From Dyadobacter psychrotolerans (GTDB taxonomy: Bacteria; Bacteroidota; Bacteroidia; Cytophagales; Spirosomataceae), in assembly GCF_004349265.1 (NCBI RefSeq), contig NZ_SMFL01000003.1, forward strand, positions 434,001 through 498,000: a stretch of DNA of 64,000 nucleotides. The letters are read 5' to 3'. The position numbers and the translations under genes were made by a program. Below the pieces are notes generated by a model, which was given only the letters and a program-made list of their open reading frames with translations, made no database searches and was not told where the DNA came from. This document shows, one piece after another, positions 46,229-55,842 of this stretch (positions are counted from its first letter, which is position 1; each line of letters begins with the position of its first letter).

Positions 46229-46936
46229 TCATGCGACATTCATTTGCTCGACCATCAGCCGCTGAACAACCGGCAGCAATGTTTCTTGCAAAGGATAGTC
46301 GTATTTCGATTCAACGATGTAGGTGGCAGGATTTGGAAGTGATTTATTTTTTCTAGCCAGATCTATCTTAATCTGCGCCACTGAATTACCCAGCCCAAGC
46401 CGCACAGAATCTATAAAAACCGTTTTTAAATACCTTTCTTTTCTTTCGTTATAAAGCGCCAGCTGATACTGAAAAATCGTAATCATGCTTTTGAAAGTGT
46501 GAAAGAAGAAAAGATAACCTTCCTCAATACGTAAAGGAACAATACCAACCGGCGATATCCGGATATTCTCACCCACCTCCGAAAACCGGTCATTTCCCTC
46601 AGTCAGTTTCCTTGAAAAGCTGGGGATGGCAAAATCAAGAATATAATTCAGTTCCGACAGATACGAATCTTCCTGAATGGTATCTTCATAAACCAGACTC
46701 CAGGACTTCTGATCGATTCCTGTGACATTTTTAGGAAATGATGTTTTTAAAGCATTCTGACTATCCCGGAAACTGATACAGGAATCAAAATGCATTTTCA
46801 GTTCGGGCAAATGGGGATAAAGTCGGTTTGCCGTAAACTGACTGTCAATATGCTGCAAGTATGCCATCAAGACATACTTTTTATATTCATAATCAAAAAT
46901 ACCTTCTGTCAGCCAATTACTCTCGAGTTTTGTCAT
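46229..46936 (-). CDS. Conserved-looking hypothetical protein (235 aa)
   Basis: Soluble protein without a signal peptide or membrane spans. The opening MTKLESNWLTEGIFDYEYKK YVLMAYLQ and a long helical middle suggest an alpha/beta protein, with aromatic-rich segments such as GYLFFFHTFKSMITIFQYQL and a polar C-terminus ending QRLMVEQMNVA. I do not recognise a named domain. The frame is long, uses ordinary codons and is bounded by a terminator on its 3' side, so it is a genuine gene. It diverges from groES with 233 bases between them. Confidence 0.75.
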   Translation of the reverse strand: MTKLESNWLTEGIFDYEYKKYVLMAYLQHIDSQFTANRLYPHLPELKMHFDSCISFRDSQNALKTSFPKNVTGIDQKSWSLVYEDTIQEDSYLSELNYILDFAIPSFSRKLTEGNDRFSEVGENIRISPVGIVPLRIEEGYLFFFHTFKSMITIFQYQLALYNERKERYLKTVFIDSVRLGLGNSVAQIKIDLARKNKSLPNPATYIVESKYDYPLQETLLPVVQRLMVEQMNVA

Positions 46937-47095
46937 CGTACAGGATCAATTTGAGACTGGTAAAATTTAGACATTTGGTTTGACAAAGCAAAATTTTACG
47001 TCGATTGACAGACACAATACTCCCAAAGTGATATTTGAGCCGGATAACATACAAAATTGTCACACTGTGTCTGAAAAAATGTCAGCCCTTATCTG

Positions 47096-47112
47096 TTGGC
47101 ATAGATTGTGCT
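47096..47112 (+). promoter_or_regulatory. Sigma-54-like promoter before groES
   Basis: TTGGCATAGATTGTGCT matches the sigma-54 form YTGGCAC-N5-TTGCW at most positions, and GG (47098-47099) and GC (47110-47111) are separated by exactly 10 bases. The groES ATG is at 47170. Upstream lie CACACTGTG (47061-47069) and CTGAAAAAATGTCAG (47071-47085), possible activator sites. No TAnnTTTG promoter is obvious in this gap. Unverified. Confidence 0.5.
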
Positions 47113-47169
47113 AAGCAGAGATGAGTCAAAGCAAATACTGACAATCATAAAATAAAACGTTTAATATCT

Positions 47170-47466
47170 ATGTCAACTTTAGCAGAAATACAAGTGAACG
47201 TACAACCTCTGGCTGACCGTGTTCTTGTAGAACCAGCACCAGCAGAAGAAAAAACAGCATTTGGTATCATTATCCCTGATACTGCAAAAGAAAAACCACA
47301 ACGCGGAACTGTTGTTGCAGTAGGACCGGGCAAAAAAGATGAGCCTATGACTGTTAAAGTAGGTGACACCGTATTGTATGGCAAGTACTCAGGTACTGAA
47401 TTGGCGTACGAAGGCAAAGATGTCCTTATTATGCGTGAGTCAGACATTTATGCCATTATTGGTTAA
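47170..47466 (+). CDS. groES: Co-chaperonin GroES
   Basis: 98-residue co-chaperonin that caps GroEL. Conserved parts are [20 protein letters not shown] (the mobile loop follows: [16 protein letters not shown]), [24 protein letters not shown] and the C-terminal [14 protein letters not shown]. Length is normal. groEL follows after 57 bases on the same strand, the usual groESL operon. Confidence 0.98.
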   Translation: MSTLAEIQVNVQPLADRVLVEPAPAEEKTAFGIIIPDTAKEKPQRGTVVAVGPGKKDEPMTVKVGDTVLYGKYSGTELAYEGKDVLIMRESDIYAIIG

Positions 47467-47523
47467 TCGTCTGATTAAGAAGTTATTTAAAATTTAAAAA
47501 GTTAATTCAAATTATTAATTGGT

Positions 47524-49155
<1,632 letters not shown>

Positions 49156-49176
49156 TTCGTTCACTATCATAGATTT

Positions 49177-49206
49177 AAAGAGGCTACCTTAACAGGTAGC
49201 CTCTTT
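49177..49206 (+). terminator. Terminator of groESL
   Basis: AAAGAGGCTACC (49177-49188) pairs perfectly with GGTAGCCTCTTT (49195-49206), six-base loop, followed by TTTTAT. Confidence 0.92.
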
Positions 49207-49375
49207 TTTATACAGGTTTAAATATAATCACACATAGTTACCAAAACATTTGACGCTGTACATAACCAGATTAACAAAATCCAGAGGATATGTGAGTGGT
49301 AAACAGCTACCAACAGATTCAACAAATCTTTCAAAACTAATAGTAATGGGTATTTTCAATAGGTATTATATCCAA

Positions 49376-49383
49376 TATCTTTG
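49376..49383 (+). promoter_or_regulatory. Minus-7 element of the small lipoprotein gene
   Basis: TATCTTTG is an exact TAnnTTTG, 24 bases before the ATG at 49408. It overlaps an upstream in-frame TTG (49381), so that TTG cannot be the start codon. Confidence 0.6.
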
Positions 49384-49407
49384 CTGCCCAAACATTTAAC
49401 TTACCCT

Positions 49408-49896
49408 ATGCAAACTTTTTTTACAAATGCTATTAAATTAGCAGCACTTTCACTGACGATCCTGTTTATGAATTTTTCCTGCCAGGATCACGAAGTGCCT
49501 CAATTATTACCAGTTTTAGAAACAATACCGGTAACCCAAAGCAGGAAATCTCCCCCTCCTTATCTAACATTTTACATTAACCATTATCGGGTCAATATTA
49601 AAGAGAAGGGAAACGTCCCCGTTGCTGAATACGGTGTTCTATATTCAACTTACCATCCCAGTGAATTAGAGAACAATGCATCTTATGTAATTAAACAACC
49701 AACAGTTTTAAACAGTCCTCCTCACGTAATAACGCAGGAGTTTGAAATAGGCGAAAGGTTAATGAGTAATGATGGTGATAACTTTCCTTTGAGGACATAC
49801 GTGTATCAGAGAGCCTATGCAAAACTTACAGATGGGCGTGTTGTTTATGGCGATGTGATTTTAACACAATCAGGAAGGAGTATTCCTTTGATGTAA
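49408..49896 (+). CDS. Small hypothetical lipoprotein
   Basis: 162 residues from ATG 49408 (MQTFFTNAIKL). The signal segment ALSLTILFMNFSC ends in a lipobox, and the mature chain begins CQDHEVPQLL. The rest is beta-rich and polar (PPYLTFYINHYRVNIKEKGN, VAEYGVLYSTYHPSE, FPLRTYVYQRAYAKLTDGRV). The pattern of aromatic residues and a YGVLYST-like strand recalls fibronectin-type or Ig-like surface domains of Bacteroidota, but I cannot name a family. It has its own promoter and terminator. Low similarity is to be expected; probably envelope-anchored. Confidence 0.75.
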   Translation: MQTFFTNAIKLAALSLTILFMNFSCQDHEVPQLLPVLETIPVTQSRKSPPPYLTFYINHYRVNIKEKGNVPVAEYGVLYSTYHPSELENNASYVIKQPTVLNSPPHVITQEFEIGERLMSNDGDNFPLRTYVYQRAYAKLTDGRVVYGDVILTQSGRSIPLM

Positions 49897-49912
49897 TTAG
49901 TTACCGACAAAA

Positions 49913-49944
49913 AATAGCCGCCCGGAAAATTCCAGGCGGCTATT
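49913..49944. terminator. Bidirectional hairpin terminator
   Basis: AATAGCCGCC (49913-49922) pairs perfectly with GGCGGCTATT (49935-49944), between the lipoprotein gene and the convergent ABC ATPase gene. The T-tract is weak on the plus strand; on the minus strand TTTTTTGTC follows. Confidence 0.75.
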
Positions 49945-50055
49945 CACTTTACTCAACGTTATGAAAAACTTCGCCATTATGACGGGGCTTTGAAACGTTG
50001 GTCACATATCGTTTGAAAATAATTAGTTATTTTTTCTATTTATTTTTTCCAATCA

Positions 50056-50718
50056 TCATAAAAGCATCTTTCCATCCTGCATAACCAGGCGCCTGTCAGC
50101 CATTTCCGCCAGATCTTCATTATGGGTGACGATAATAAAAGTTTGTCCGAATTCATCTCTCAGTTTAAAAAATAATTGGTGGAGGTCCAAAGCATTGTGC
50201 GAATCAAGATTGCCGCTTGGTTCATCTGCCAGCACAATGGCAGGTTTGTTCAGCAATGCACGCGCCACGGCTACACGCTGCTGTTCTCCACCGGAAAGCT
50301 GCGAAGGCAAGTGATCCATCCGATCAGCAAGACCCAGTAAATCAAGCAATTCTTTTCCTCTCGAAATAATTTCCTTTTCTTTCATCACTCCACCGATGTA
50401 TGCAGGCATGCAGGCATTTTCCAGGGCTGTAAATTCGGCAAGCAGATTATGGAACTGAAAAATAAAACCAATCTTTTCATTTCTGAACCTGGCCAGATCT
50501 TTATCTTTCTGAGTAAAGACATTTGTATTTTCGATAAAAACCTGCCCTTCCTCAGGTCTGTCGAGTGTGCCTAGAATATGTAAAAAAGTACTTTTTCCTG
50601 CGCCGGAAGGCCCAACGATCGCAACCACCTCTCCTTTTTCCACTTCAAGATCAATTCCTTTCAGAACCTGAAGCGAACCGTAAGTACGTTTTATTCCTTT
50701 TGCCTGAAGTAAATTCAT
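50056..50718 (-). CDS. ABC transporter ATP-binding protein, LolD/MacB type
   Basis: 220-residue ATPase. Walker [10 protein letters not shown] is at residues 36-44, the Q-loop region is [20 protein letters not shown], the signature [20 protein letters not shown], then Walker [13 protein letters not shown] and the switch histidine in [11 protein letters not shown]. The pattern [11 protein letters not shown] is typical of LolD, which powers release of lipoproteins from the inner membrane. No LolC/LolE-type permease is adjacent, which is common in Bacteroidota; MacB-type export remains possible. Its start diverges from sucC with 88 bases between them. Confidence 0.88.
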   Translation of the reverse strand: MNLLQAKGIKRTYGSLQVLKGIDLEVEKGEVVAIVGPSGAGKSTFLHILGTLDRPEEGQVFIENTNVFTQKDKDLARFRNEKIGFIFQFHNLLAEFTALENACMPAYIGGVMKEKEIISRGKELLDLLGLADRMDHLPSQLSGGEQQRVAVARALLNKPAIVLADEPSGNLDSHNALDLHQLFFKLRDEFGQTFIIVTHNEDLAEMADRRLVMQDGKMLL

Positions 50719-50806
50719 TTTCCGAAAAGATAATTGGGCTAAAACCTACGCCCGTTTTGATTAATTCCTTAATTTGCCGTGAAAATACCAATTTACTTTT
50801 ATACTC

Positions 50807-52030
50807 ATGAATATTCACGAATATCAAGGCAAAAGCGTTCTGAAAAAATACGGCGTTCGTATTCAGGAAGGGCTTGTAGCCGACACGCCCGACAAGGCGG
50901 TAGAAGTTGCACGTGAGCTTAGCCAGCAGACAGGTACCAAATGGTATGTGGTTAAATCTCAGATCCACGCTGGTGGGCGTGGGAAAGGCAGAATAGTTGG
51001 TACTGAACAACGTGGTGTTGCTCTTGCCAAATCTGTTGAAGATGTGCGTACGATATCAAATAACATTCTTGGTAAAGTACTTGTTACACACCAAACCGGC
51101 CCTGACGGAAAGCGTGTAAATAAAGTACTTATTGCAGAAGACGTATATTATCCGGGCATAAGTGAGCCTAAAGAATATTATTTATCCATTTTATTGGATC
51201 GCGGCAGAAACTGTAATGTAATCATGGCCAGCACCGAAGGTGGAATGGACATTGAAGAAGTTGCCGAGCACACGCCGGAAAAGATCATGAAAGAATGGAT
51301 TGATCCAAAAGTAGGTTTACAGCCGTTCCAGGCGCGTAAAGTTGCTTTTGCTCTTGGTCTTGAAGGTGATGCTTTCAAAGAAATGGTTAAGTTCATCGGT
51401 TCTCTTTACAAAGCTTACATCGAAAGTGATGCAGCTATGTTTGAGATCAACCCGGTTTTGAAAACATCTGATAATAAAATACTTGCTGTTGATGCAAAAG
51501 TAGATCTTGACGACAACGCATTGTTCCGTCATCCTGAACTTGCTGAAATGCGTGATACCAACGAAGAAGATCCTTTGGAAGTTGAAGCAGGAGCAAATAA
51601 CCTGAACTATGTAAAACTTGACGGAAACGTGGGTTGCATGGTTAACGGTGCTGGTTTAGCTATGGCTACAATGGATCTTATTAAGCTTTCGGGCGGCGAT
51701 CCGGCTAACTTCCTGGATGTTGGGGGTGGCGCGAACGCACGTACGGTAGAAGCAGGTTTCCGTATCATTTTGAAAGACCCGAATGTGAAGGCAATCCTGA
51801 TCAACATCTTCGGTGGTATCGTTCGTTGTGACCGTGTTGCTGCTGGTGTTGTTGAAGCATACAAGGCAATTGGTGAGATCCCGGTTCCGATCATCGTTCG
51901 TCTGCAGGGTACAAATGCTGAAGAAGGCGCACGTATCATCAACGAATCTGGTTTGAAAGTTCAGTCTGCGATTGAATTCAAAGAAGCGGCAGCCAAAGTT
52001 TCAGAAGTTCTTGCTCAACTGGGCGTTTAA
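50807..52030 (+). CDS. sucC: Succinyl-CoA ligase (ADP-forming) beta subunit
   Basis: 407-residue TCA-cycle subunit that binds ADP and succinate and, with SucD, makes succinate and ATP from succinyl-CoA. It opens with the family signature MNIHEYQGKSVLKKYGV. ATP-grasp elements are KSQIHAGGRGKGR, EYYLSILLDRGRNCNVIMAS and EINPVLKTSDNKILAVDAKV. The CoA-ligase end carries GNVGCMVNGAGLAMATMDLI, GGDPANFLDVGGGA and NIFGGIVRCDRVA. Length is slightly greater than in E. coli. sucD is not next to it; a terminator (52052-52079) follows directly. Confidence 0.97.
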   Translation: MNIHEYQGKSVLKKYGVRIQEGLVADTPDKAVEVARELSQQTGTKWYVVKSQIHAGGRGKGRIVGTEQRGVALAKSVEDVRTISNNILGKVLVTHQTGPDGKRVNKVLIAEDVYYPGISEPKEYYLSILLDRGRNCNVIMASTEGGMDIEEVAEHTPEKIMKEWIDPKVGLQPFQARKVAFALGLEGDAFKEMVKFIGSLYKAYIESDAAMFEINPVLKTSDNKILAVDAKVDLDDNALFRHPELAEMRDTNEEDPLEVEAGANNLNYVKLDGNVGCMVNGAGLAMATMDLIKLSGGDPANFLDVGGGANARTVEAGFRIILKDPNVKAILINIFGGIVRCDRVAAGVVEAYKAIGEIPVPIIVRLQGTNAEEGARIINESGLKVQSAIEFKEAAAKVSEVLAQLGV

Positions 52031-52051
52031 TTCCTGGAAATATTAACATTG

Positions 52052-52079
52052 AAAAGGCGATCCGGAAGGGTCGTCTTTT
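52052..52079 (+). terminator. Terminator of sucC
   Basis: AAAAGGCGATCC (52052-52063) pairs with GGGTCGTCTTTT (52068-52079) through wobble pairs, four-base loop GGAA, followed by a T-run. Confidence 0.8.
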
Positions 52080-52103
52080 TTTGTTTACCCGGAGAGAGAT
52101 TTC

Positions 52104-52170
52104 GGTGCGCTGCACCTTTCCGGTAAATTATGTATTGTGTCTATCTACAAATATTGCGGTGCTCCGCACC
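52104..52170 (+). repeat. Two-hairpin palindromic repeat, copy A
   Basis: Two short palindromes of the form GGTGC-N3-GCACC (52104-52116 and 52158-52170) are separated by a 41-base linker ending ACAAATATTGC. Copy B (52236-52302) has the same design on the other strand. Looks like a REP/BIME-type dispersed repeat. Confidence 0.7.
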
Positions 52171-52235
52171 TAAGAGAAGCAAAAAGGTACAGACAACCAA
52201 AAACATTATATTGTAAATAGACAAAGGTCAACTGA

Positions 52236-52302
52236 GGTGCAGGGCACCGTAATACTTGTCGAAGCAATAAATCAAAACAATGAATCCAAGGTGCAGAGCA
52301 CC
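52236..52302 (-). repeat. Two-hairpin palindromic repeat, copy B (inverted)
   Basis: Palindromes at 52236-52248 and 52290-52302. Read on the minus strand: GGTGC-N3-GCACC, a linker of exactly 41 bases ending ACAAGTATTAC, then GGTGC-N3-GCACC. Spacer length and the ACAA-TATT-C end are shared with copy A. The pair lies between sucC and the convergent gntP-like gene. Confidence 0.7.
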
Positions 52303-52316
52303 AAAATATCAAACCA

Positions 52317-53648
52317 TCAGCAAAGAATCAAATACAGCACAAACGTAGTCACAAAACTGGCAACACCCTGTAATCCTGTGAGGATCGTATGAGTTCGGTA
52401 TGTATCTTTTGCAGAGATCCCTGTAAACTGCGACACAACCCAAAACCAGGCATCGTTGGTATGTGAAACTACCATTGCACCACTGCCAACTGCCATCACA
52501 ACCAGGGTAATTTGTAAAGGGGTTTCAAAACCCAGGGTGATCAGCAACGGAGCCAAAATGCTGGTTGTTAAAACCATCGCAGAGGTAGTCGAGCCCTGCG
52601 CTGTTTTGAAAAAGGCGGCAATAAAAAAAGCGATCAGAAGCAAGTATCCGCCAGACATTTCATTTCTGGTCAACCATTCACTCACCATTTCTTTCAATGG
52701 TGTTTCTTTTAAAATAGCACCAAAAGCCCCACCTGCCCCCACAAGCACCAGCGTTGTTCCGCAGTGTTCTATACCGCTTTTAAAACACACCATCATTTTC
52801 TCCGAAGCCTTTTCCGGAAAAAGGGAATAACTGAAAAAGATAGCCAACAGAAATGAAACCAACGGACTTCCAAAAAATCCCAGCCATTTAACCAGTTCGG
52901 CGGGAAAGTTTAAAATTTTTGCAAAAGACGCCAGTGTGATCAATAATATCGGTAACAAAATTGGCATAAAAGCTTTCCAGGCTGGCGGTAGTTTATGTGT
53001 TTCAGGCGTGGTATGATGCTCAGAGGTTTCATCAATAATTTGTACATCTTTTGCATATCTTGCTGCAAACCAGGTAGACAGAAACAGACTGGGAATAGAA
53101 ACAATCAACCCGATCAGAATAACGAGGCCAATTGAGTCGGGAATACCCAGATTGCCCGCCGCAGAAAGTGGCCCGGGTGTTGGAGGAACAAGTGTGTGGG
53201 TTGCAAACAAACCACCGGAAAGTGATAGTGAGATAGTAGCAAGAGGAATTTTTGTCCGCTGTGCTACGATTTGATTTAGCTTATGTAAAATAATAAATCC
53301 CGAATCGCAGAATACCGGAATGCCGACAACTGCACCAATTACCGACATGGCAAGTGCCGGGCGCTTTCCTCCGAATAAATTTAAAATAACATCGGCAACT
53401 TTGATAGCTGCACCGGATTTATCCAGAATTGCGCCAATCACACAGCCAAGAATTACCATCAGGCCAATCTTCGACATCAGCTCGCCAAAACCTTTCCCAA
53501 TAGTTTCAGCCAGTTTATCAATCGGAAGCCCTGCAAATATACCAACGCCCAGAGCAGCCAAAAGCAAACCAGCCAGCGGATGCATTTTGAGAACCGTTGA
53601 GCTGAGAACAATAAAAAGTATGGATATTAATACAACGATGATGATCAT
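52317..53648 (-). CDS. GntP-family gluconate:H+ symporter
   Basis: 443-residue polytopic membrane protein with about 12 hydrophobic segments. GntP-family features are KMHPLAGLLLAALGVGIFAG near the N-terminus, GFGELMSKIGLMVILGCVIG, the loop PVFCDSGFIILHKLNQIVAQ, THTLVPPTPGPLSAAGNLGI, and TAQGSTTSAMVLTTSI with VVSHTNDAWFWVVSQF near the C-terminus. Relatives import gluconate or similar sugar acids with protons. It is the second gene of an operon with the esterase at 53688, 39 bases upstream, which suggests a sugar acid freed by that enzyme or a related carboxylate. No gluconate kinase is present. Confidence 0.93.
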   Translation of the reverse strand: MIIIVVLISILFIVLSSTVLKMHPLAGLLLAALGVGIFAGLPIDKLAETIGKGFGELMSKIGLMVILGCVIGAILDKSGAAIKVADVILNLFGGKRPALAMSVIGAVVGIPVFCDSGFIILHKLNQIVAQRTKIPLATISLSLSGGLFATHTLVPPTPGPLSAAGNLGIPDSIGLVILIGLIVSIPSLFLSTWFAARYAKDVQIIDETSEHHTTPETHKLPPAWKAFMPILLPILLITLASFAKILNFPAELVKWLGFFGSPLVSFLLAIFFSYSLFPEKASEKMMVCFKSGIEHCGTTLVLVGAGGAFGAILKETPLKEMVSEWLTRNEMSGGYLLLIAFFIAAFFKTAQGSTTSAMVLTTSILAPLLITLGFETPLQITLVVMAVGSGAMVVSHTNDAWFWVVSQFTGISAKDTYRTHTILTGLQGVASFVTTFVLYLILC

Positions 53649-53687
53649 AAACCTTTCGAAAAATCCGATTGACAGTCCGATAAACTT

Positions 53688-54836
53688 CTATAAAAGTTCC
53701 ATTACTTTTTCATCACCAACTACATAATTCGCAGGACGCGGATGTGCCGCATTGAAAACTTCCAGATCTTTCTGTTCAAGTACTTTGGCTGGATTTTCGT
53801 CAATCTGTCCGTTTGGATCCGTTACCGCTTTCAAATCAAGATTGAGATATTTAGCCATGAAACTGTACATCGCTTTACGCTTCGATGGACCGTAATCATG
53901 TTTTTCATCAGGTAAATGCACATTTTGAACCAGATCCTTTTTTCCATAACGTGAATAAACTTTTTGTATAAAAGGAAACTCGACTTCCGGCGTATTTTTC
54001 GTCCAGTCGGCACCATCGGAAATTAATAGCATCGGGCGTGGAGAAGCAAGTGCCGCAATCTCCACATTATTGGTTTGAAAGCTTCCGTTTTTATGAATCG
54101 GCAAACCACTCTCACATACACATCCTCCGAAAAAATGAGCTGATACCATCACACAGGGAACAGAAACTTTGATCCTGTCATCCAAAGCGGTTAAAAGGAA
54201 AGTCTGGGTTCCCCCACCCGATTCTCCGGTAACCGCAACCCTTTGCGGATCAACACCGGGAAGAGACGAAATAAAATCCAGCGCACGTATTGCATTGATT
54301 GTCTGCAATTTCAGCGCTTTCGGCATTTTATGCTCACATTGTTTTGAATCACCTTGCCCGACCATATCCCAGACGAAAACGATTGCGCCCATACGTGCCA
54401 GCGTTGCGCAGCGCTTTTGTGTTTGCTCACGGAATCGCCCATGCGGATTTTCGCCATGCCCGTGCGGAGCCAGTATAGCGGCATAAGAAGTTTGTTTTTT
54501 AAACGGACGATAAAGATTGCCAGTGACATACACACCCGGCAAACTTTCAAAGGCCACGTTTTCGATGGTGTAACCATCCATTATTTTTTTGCTGTGGATA
54601 ATTGGCTGTGACCTGGGTTTGACAGGCAAAGTTTGCAGTCCCATTCCTAACCGTATCTGATTTTTTATCTGAGCCGCTCTGATTTCCCAGGCAGTTTTTG
54701 TAGTGACCGCATGTTTTTCAAGAAAAGCTTTTCCTTCCGCCTCAGTAAAATAGGCTCCCTGACACAGCTCTGCCGTTTGGGCAAAAAGACTTGAAACGGC
54801 TGTAAGTGCGATTACAAATATAAAAAGTGACTTCAT
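53688..54836 (-). CDS. Secreted alpha/beta hydrolase, acetylxylan-esterase-like
   Basis: 382-residue exported esterase. The signal peptide is MKSLFIFVIALTAVSSLFA. The nucleophile elbow GESGGGT places Ser206; likely partners are Asp274 or Asp277 (LLISDGADW) and His313 (DEKHDYGP). An oxyanion region APHGHGENPHGRF precedes. The arrangement fits the bacterial acetylxylan-esterase/Abhydrolase_7-like group that deacylates plant polysaccharides. The true substrate is not proved. It is followed by the GntP-type permease 39 bases on, so it may release a sugar acid or acyl group for import. Confidence 0.85.
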   Translation of the reverse strand: MKSLFIFVIALTAVSSLFAQTAELCQGAYFTEAEGKAFLEKHAVTTKTAWEIRAAQIKNQIRLGMGLQTLPVKPRSQPIIHSKKIMDGYTIENVAFESLPGVYVTGNLYRPFKKQTSYAAILAPHGHGENPHGRFREQTQKRCATLARMGAIVFVWDMVGQGDSKQCEHKMPKALKLQTINAIRALDFISSLPGVDPQRVAVTGESGGGTQTFLLTALDDRIKVSVPCVMVSAHFFGGCVCESGLPIHKNGSFQTNNVEIAALASPRPMLLISDGADWTKNTPEVEFPFIQKVYSRYGKKDLVQNVHLPDEKHDYGPSKRKAMYSFMAKYLNLDLKAVTDPNGQIDENPAKVLEQKDLEVFNAAHPRPANYVVGDEKVMELL

Positions 54837-54927
54837 TTTAGATTATGAAAAGTTAACTTCCAGAAAAGACAAGGCTGATGTAACACTACTGATAAAATCC
54901 GCGAAACTCAACCTACCTGAGCCACAT

Positions 54928-55803
54928 TCAGGGAACAGCAACTTTGATATAACCTTTAAGAATCTTAGCCTCCAGCCTGCGTACTAACCCTTTGTACTCT
55001 CCGTCAATTTGAAAATAGACTTCTTTGTCAAGACATTCTATGACCGCTTTCTCTACGGAAATAATTTTCATTATTTCAGGATTCAGGTCCGTGCTACCTG
55101 CAATGATTTTAGCCGTTTCGAAAAAGTCGAGTTTTTTTGCAATTACCAGCTCAAAAAAACCATCAGACATATCTCCAACCGGATTTATATTAACACCAGT
55201 CCCATATTTCTGAGCATTTGCTATGATCACAATCAATGCCTCGGTTTCTATTACTTCCTGATCCGTTGTAATACGAACCTGAAAATTTTCATGTTCACTG
55301 AGTGTTTTAAACATTTCCTTCGCGTAACCCAACTTTCCTCTCGTGTCGCTGTTCTCATAGTTTTTTACCAAAAGTGCGTTAAGACCAATATCACTTAGAT
55401 GCAAACTAATTTCACTATTAATACTTACCGCATCAACGTTTATCGAGTTATGCCCGAATGCAATATTGACTGAATCCACCAGATCAGCAGGAATTTCGAA
55501 ATCAACAGATAATCCATTCGCTGAACCGGCCGGGATAATTCCGAGAATTACATCCTGGTCGTGAACGGCCTGAGCAACCAGAGAAATGGTGCCGTCACCG
55601 CCCGCAACAATTACCCTTTCCGGTTTTATATTCTCAACCATTTCCCGGATAATCGCCTGATCTTCTTTACCTGATGTAGAATAAATCCGAAGATCATAAC
55701 CCTCGGCCTCTGCTTTTTCAATTACAGCTTCAAAAATTTCGTTTTTATCCAAATCACCCGATATCGGGTTTACAACCAACAAAACCTTTCGTTCTGAAAA
55801 CAT
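54928..55803 (-). CDS. Diacylglycerol kinase-family lipid kinase (YegS-like)
   Basis: 291 residues from ATG 55801-55803 (MFSERKVLLVVNPISGDLDK). The longer open frame up to 55941 crosses the divergent neighbour and is rejected, because KVLLVVNPISG is the normal N-terminus of this family. The nucleotide motif GGDGTIS lies at residues 68-74, ILGIIPAGSANGLS near 90, and INPVGDMSDGFFELVI in the C-terminal beta domain. It phosphorylates diacylglycerol or a related lipid using ATP. It diverges, with 39 bases between starts, from an APP1-type phosphatase that would perform the reverse reaction. Confidence 0.92.
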   Translation of the reverse strand: MFSERKVLLVVNPISGDLDKNEIFEAVIEKAEAEGYDLRIYSTSGKEDQAIIREMVENIKPERVIVAGGDGTISLVAQAVHDQDVILGIIPAGSANGLSVDFEIPADLVDSVNIAFGHNSINVDAVSINSEISLHLSDIGLNALLVKNYENSDTRGKLGYAKEMFKTLSEHENFQVRITTDQEVIETEALIVIIANAQKYGTGVNINPVGDMSDGFFELVIAKKLDFFETAKIIAGSTDLNPEIMKIISVEKAVIECLDKEVYFQIDGEYKGLVRRLEAKILKGYIKVAVP

Positions 55804-55842
55804 ATTGTCTAAATTAGGGACTTTAAGGGTTAAATGTAGTGT

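Noticed and set aside
49381..49407. Upstream TTG start for the small lipoprotein gene
   Set aside because: It overlaps an exact TAnnTTTG promoter element; the ATG at 49408 leads straight into the signal peptide.
52104..52302. The palindromic cluster as a CRISPR array
   Set aside because: Repeats are 13-bp palindromes in opposite orientations with linkers of unequal spacing (54, 78, 54) and no cas genes; a REP-like element fits better.
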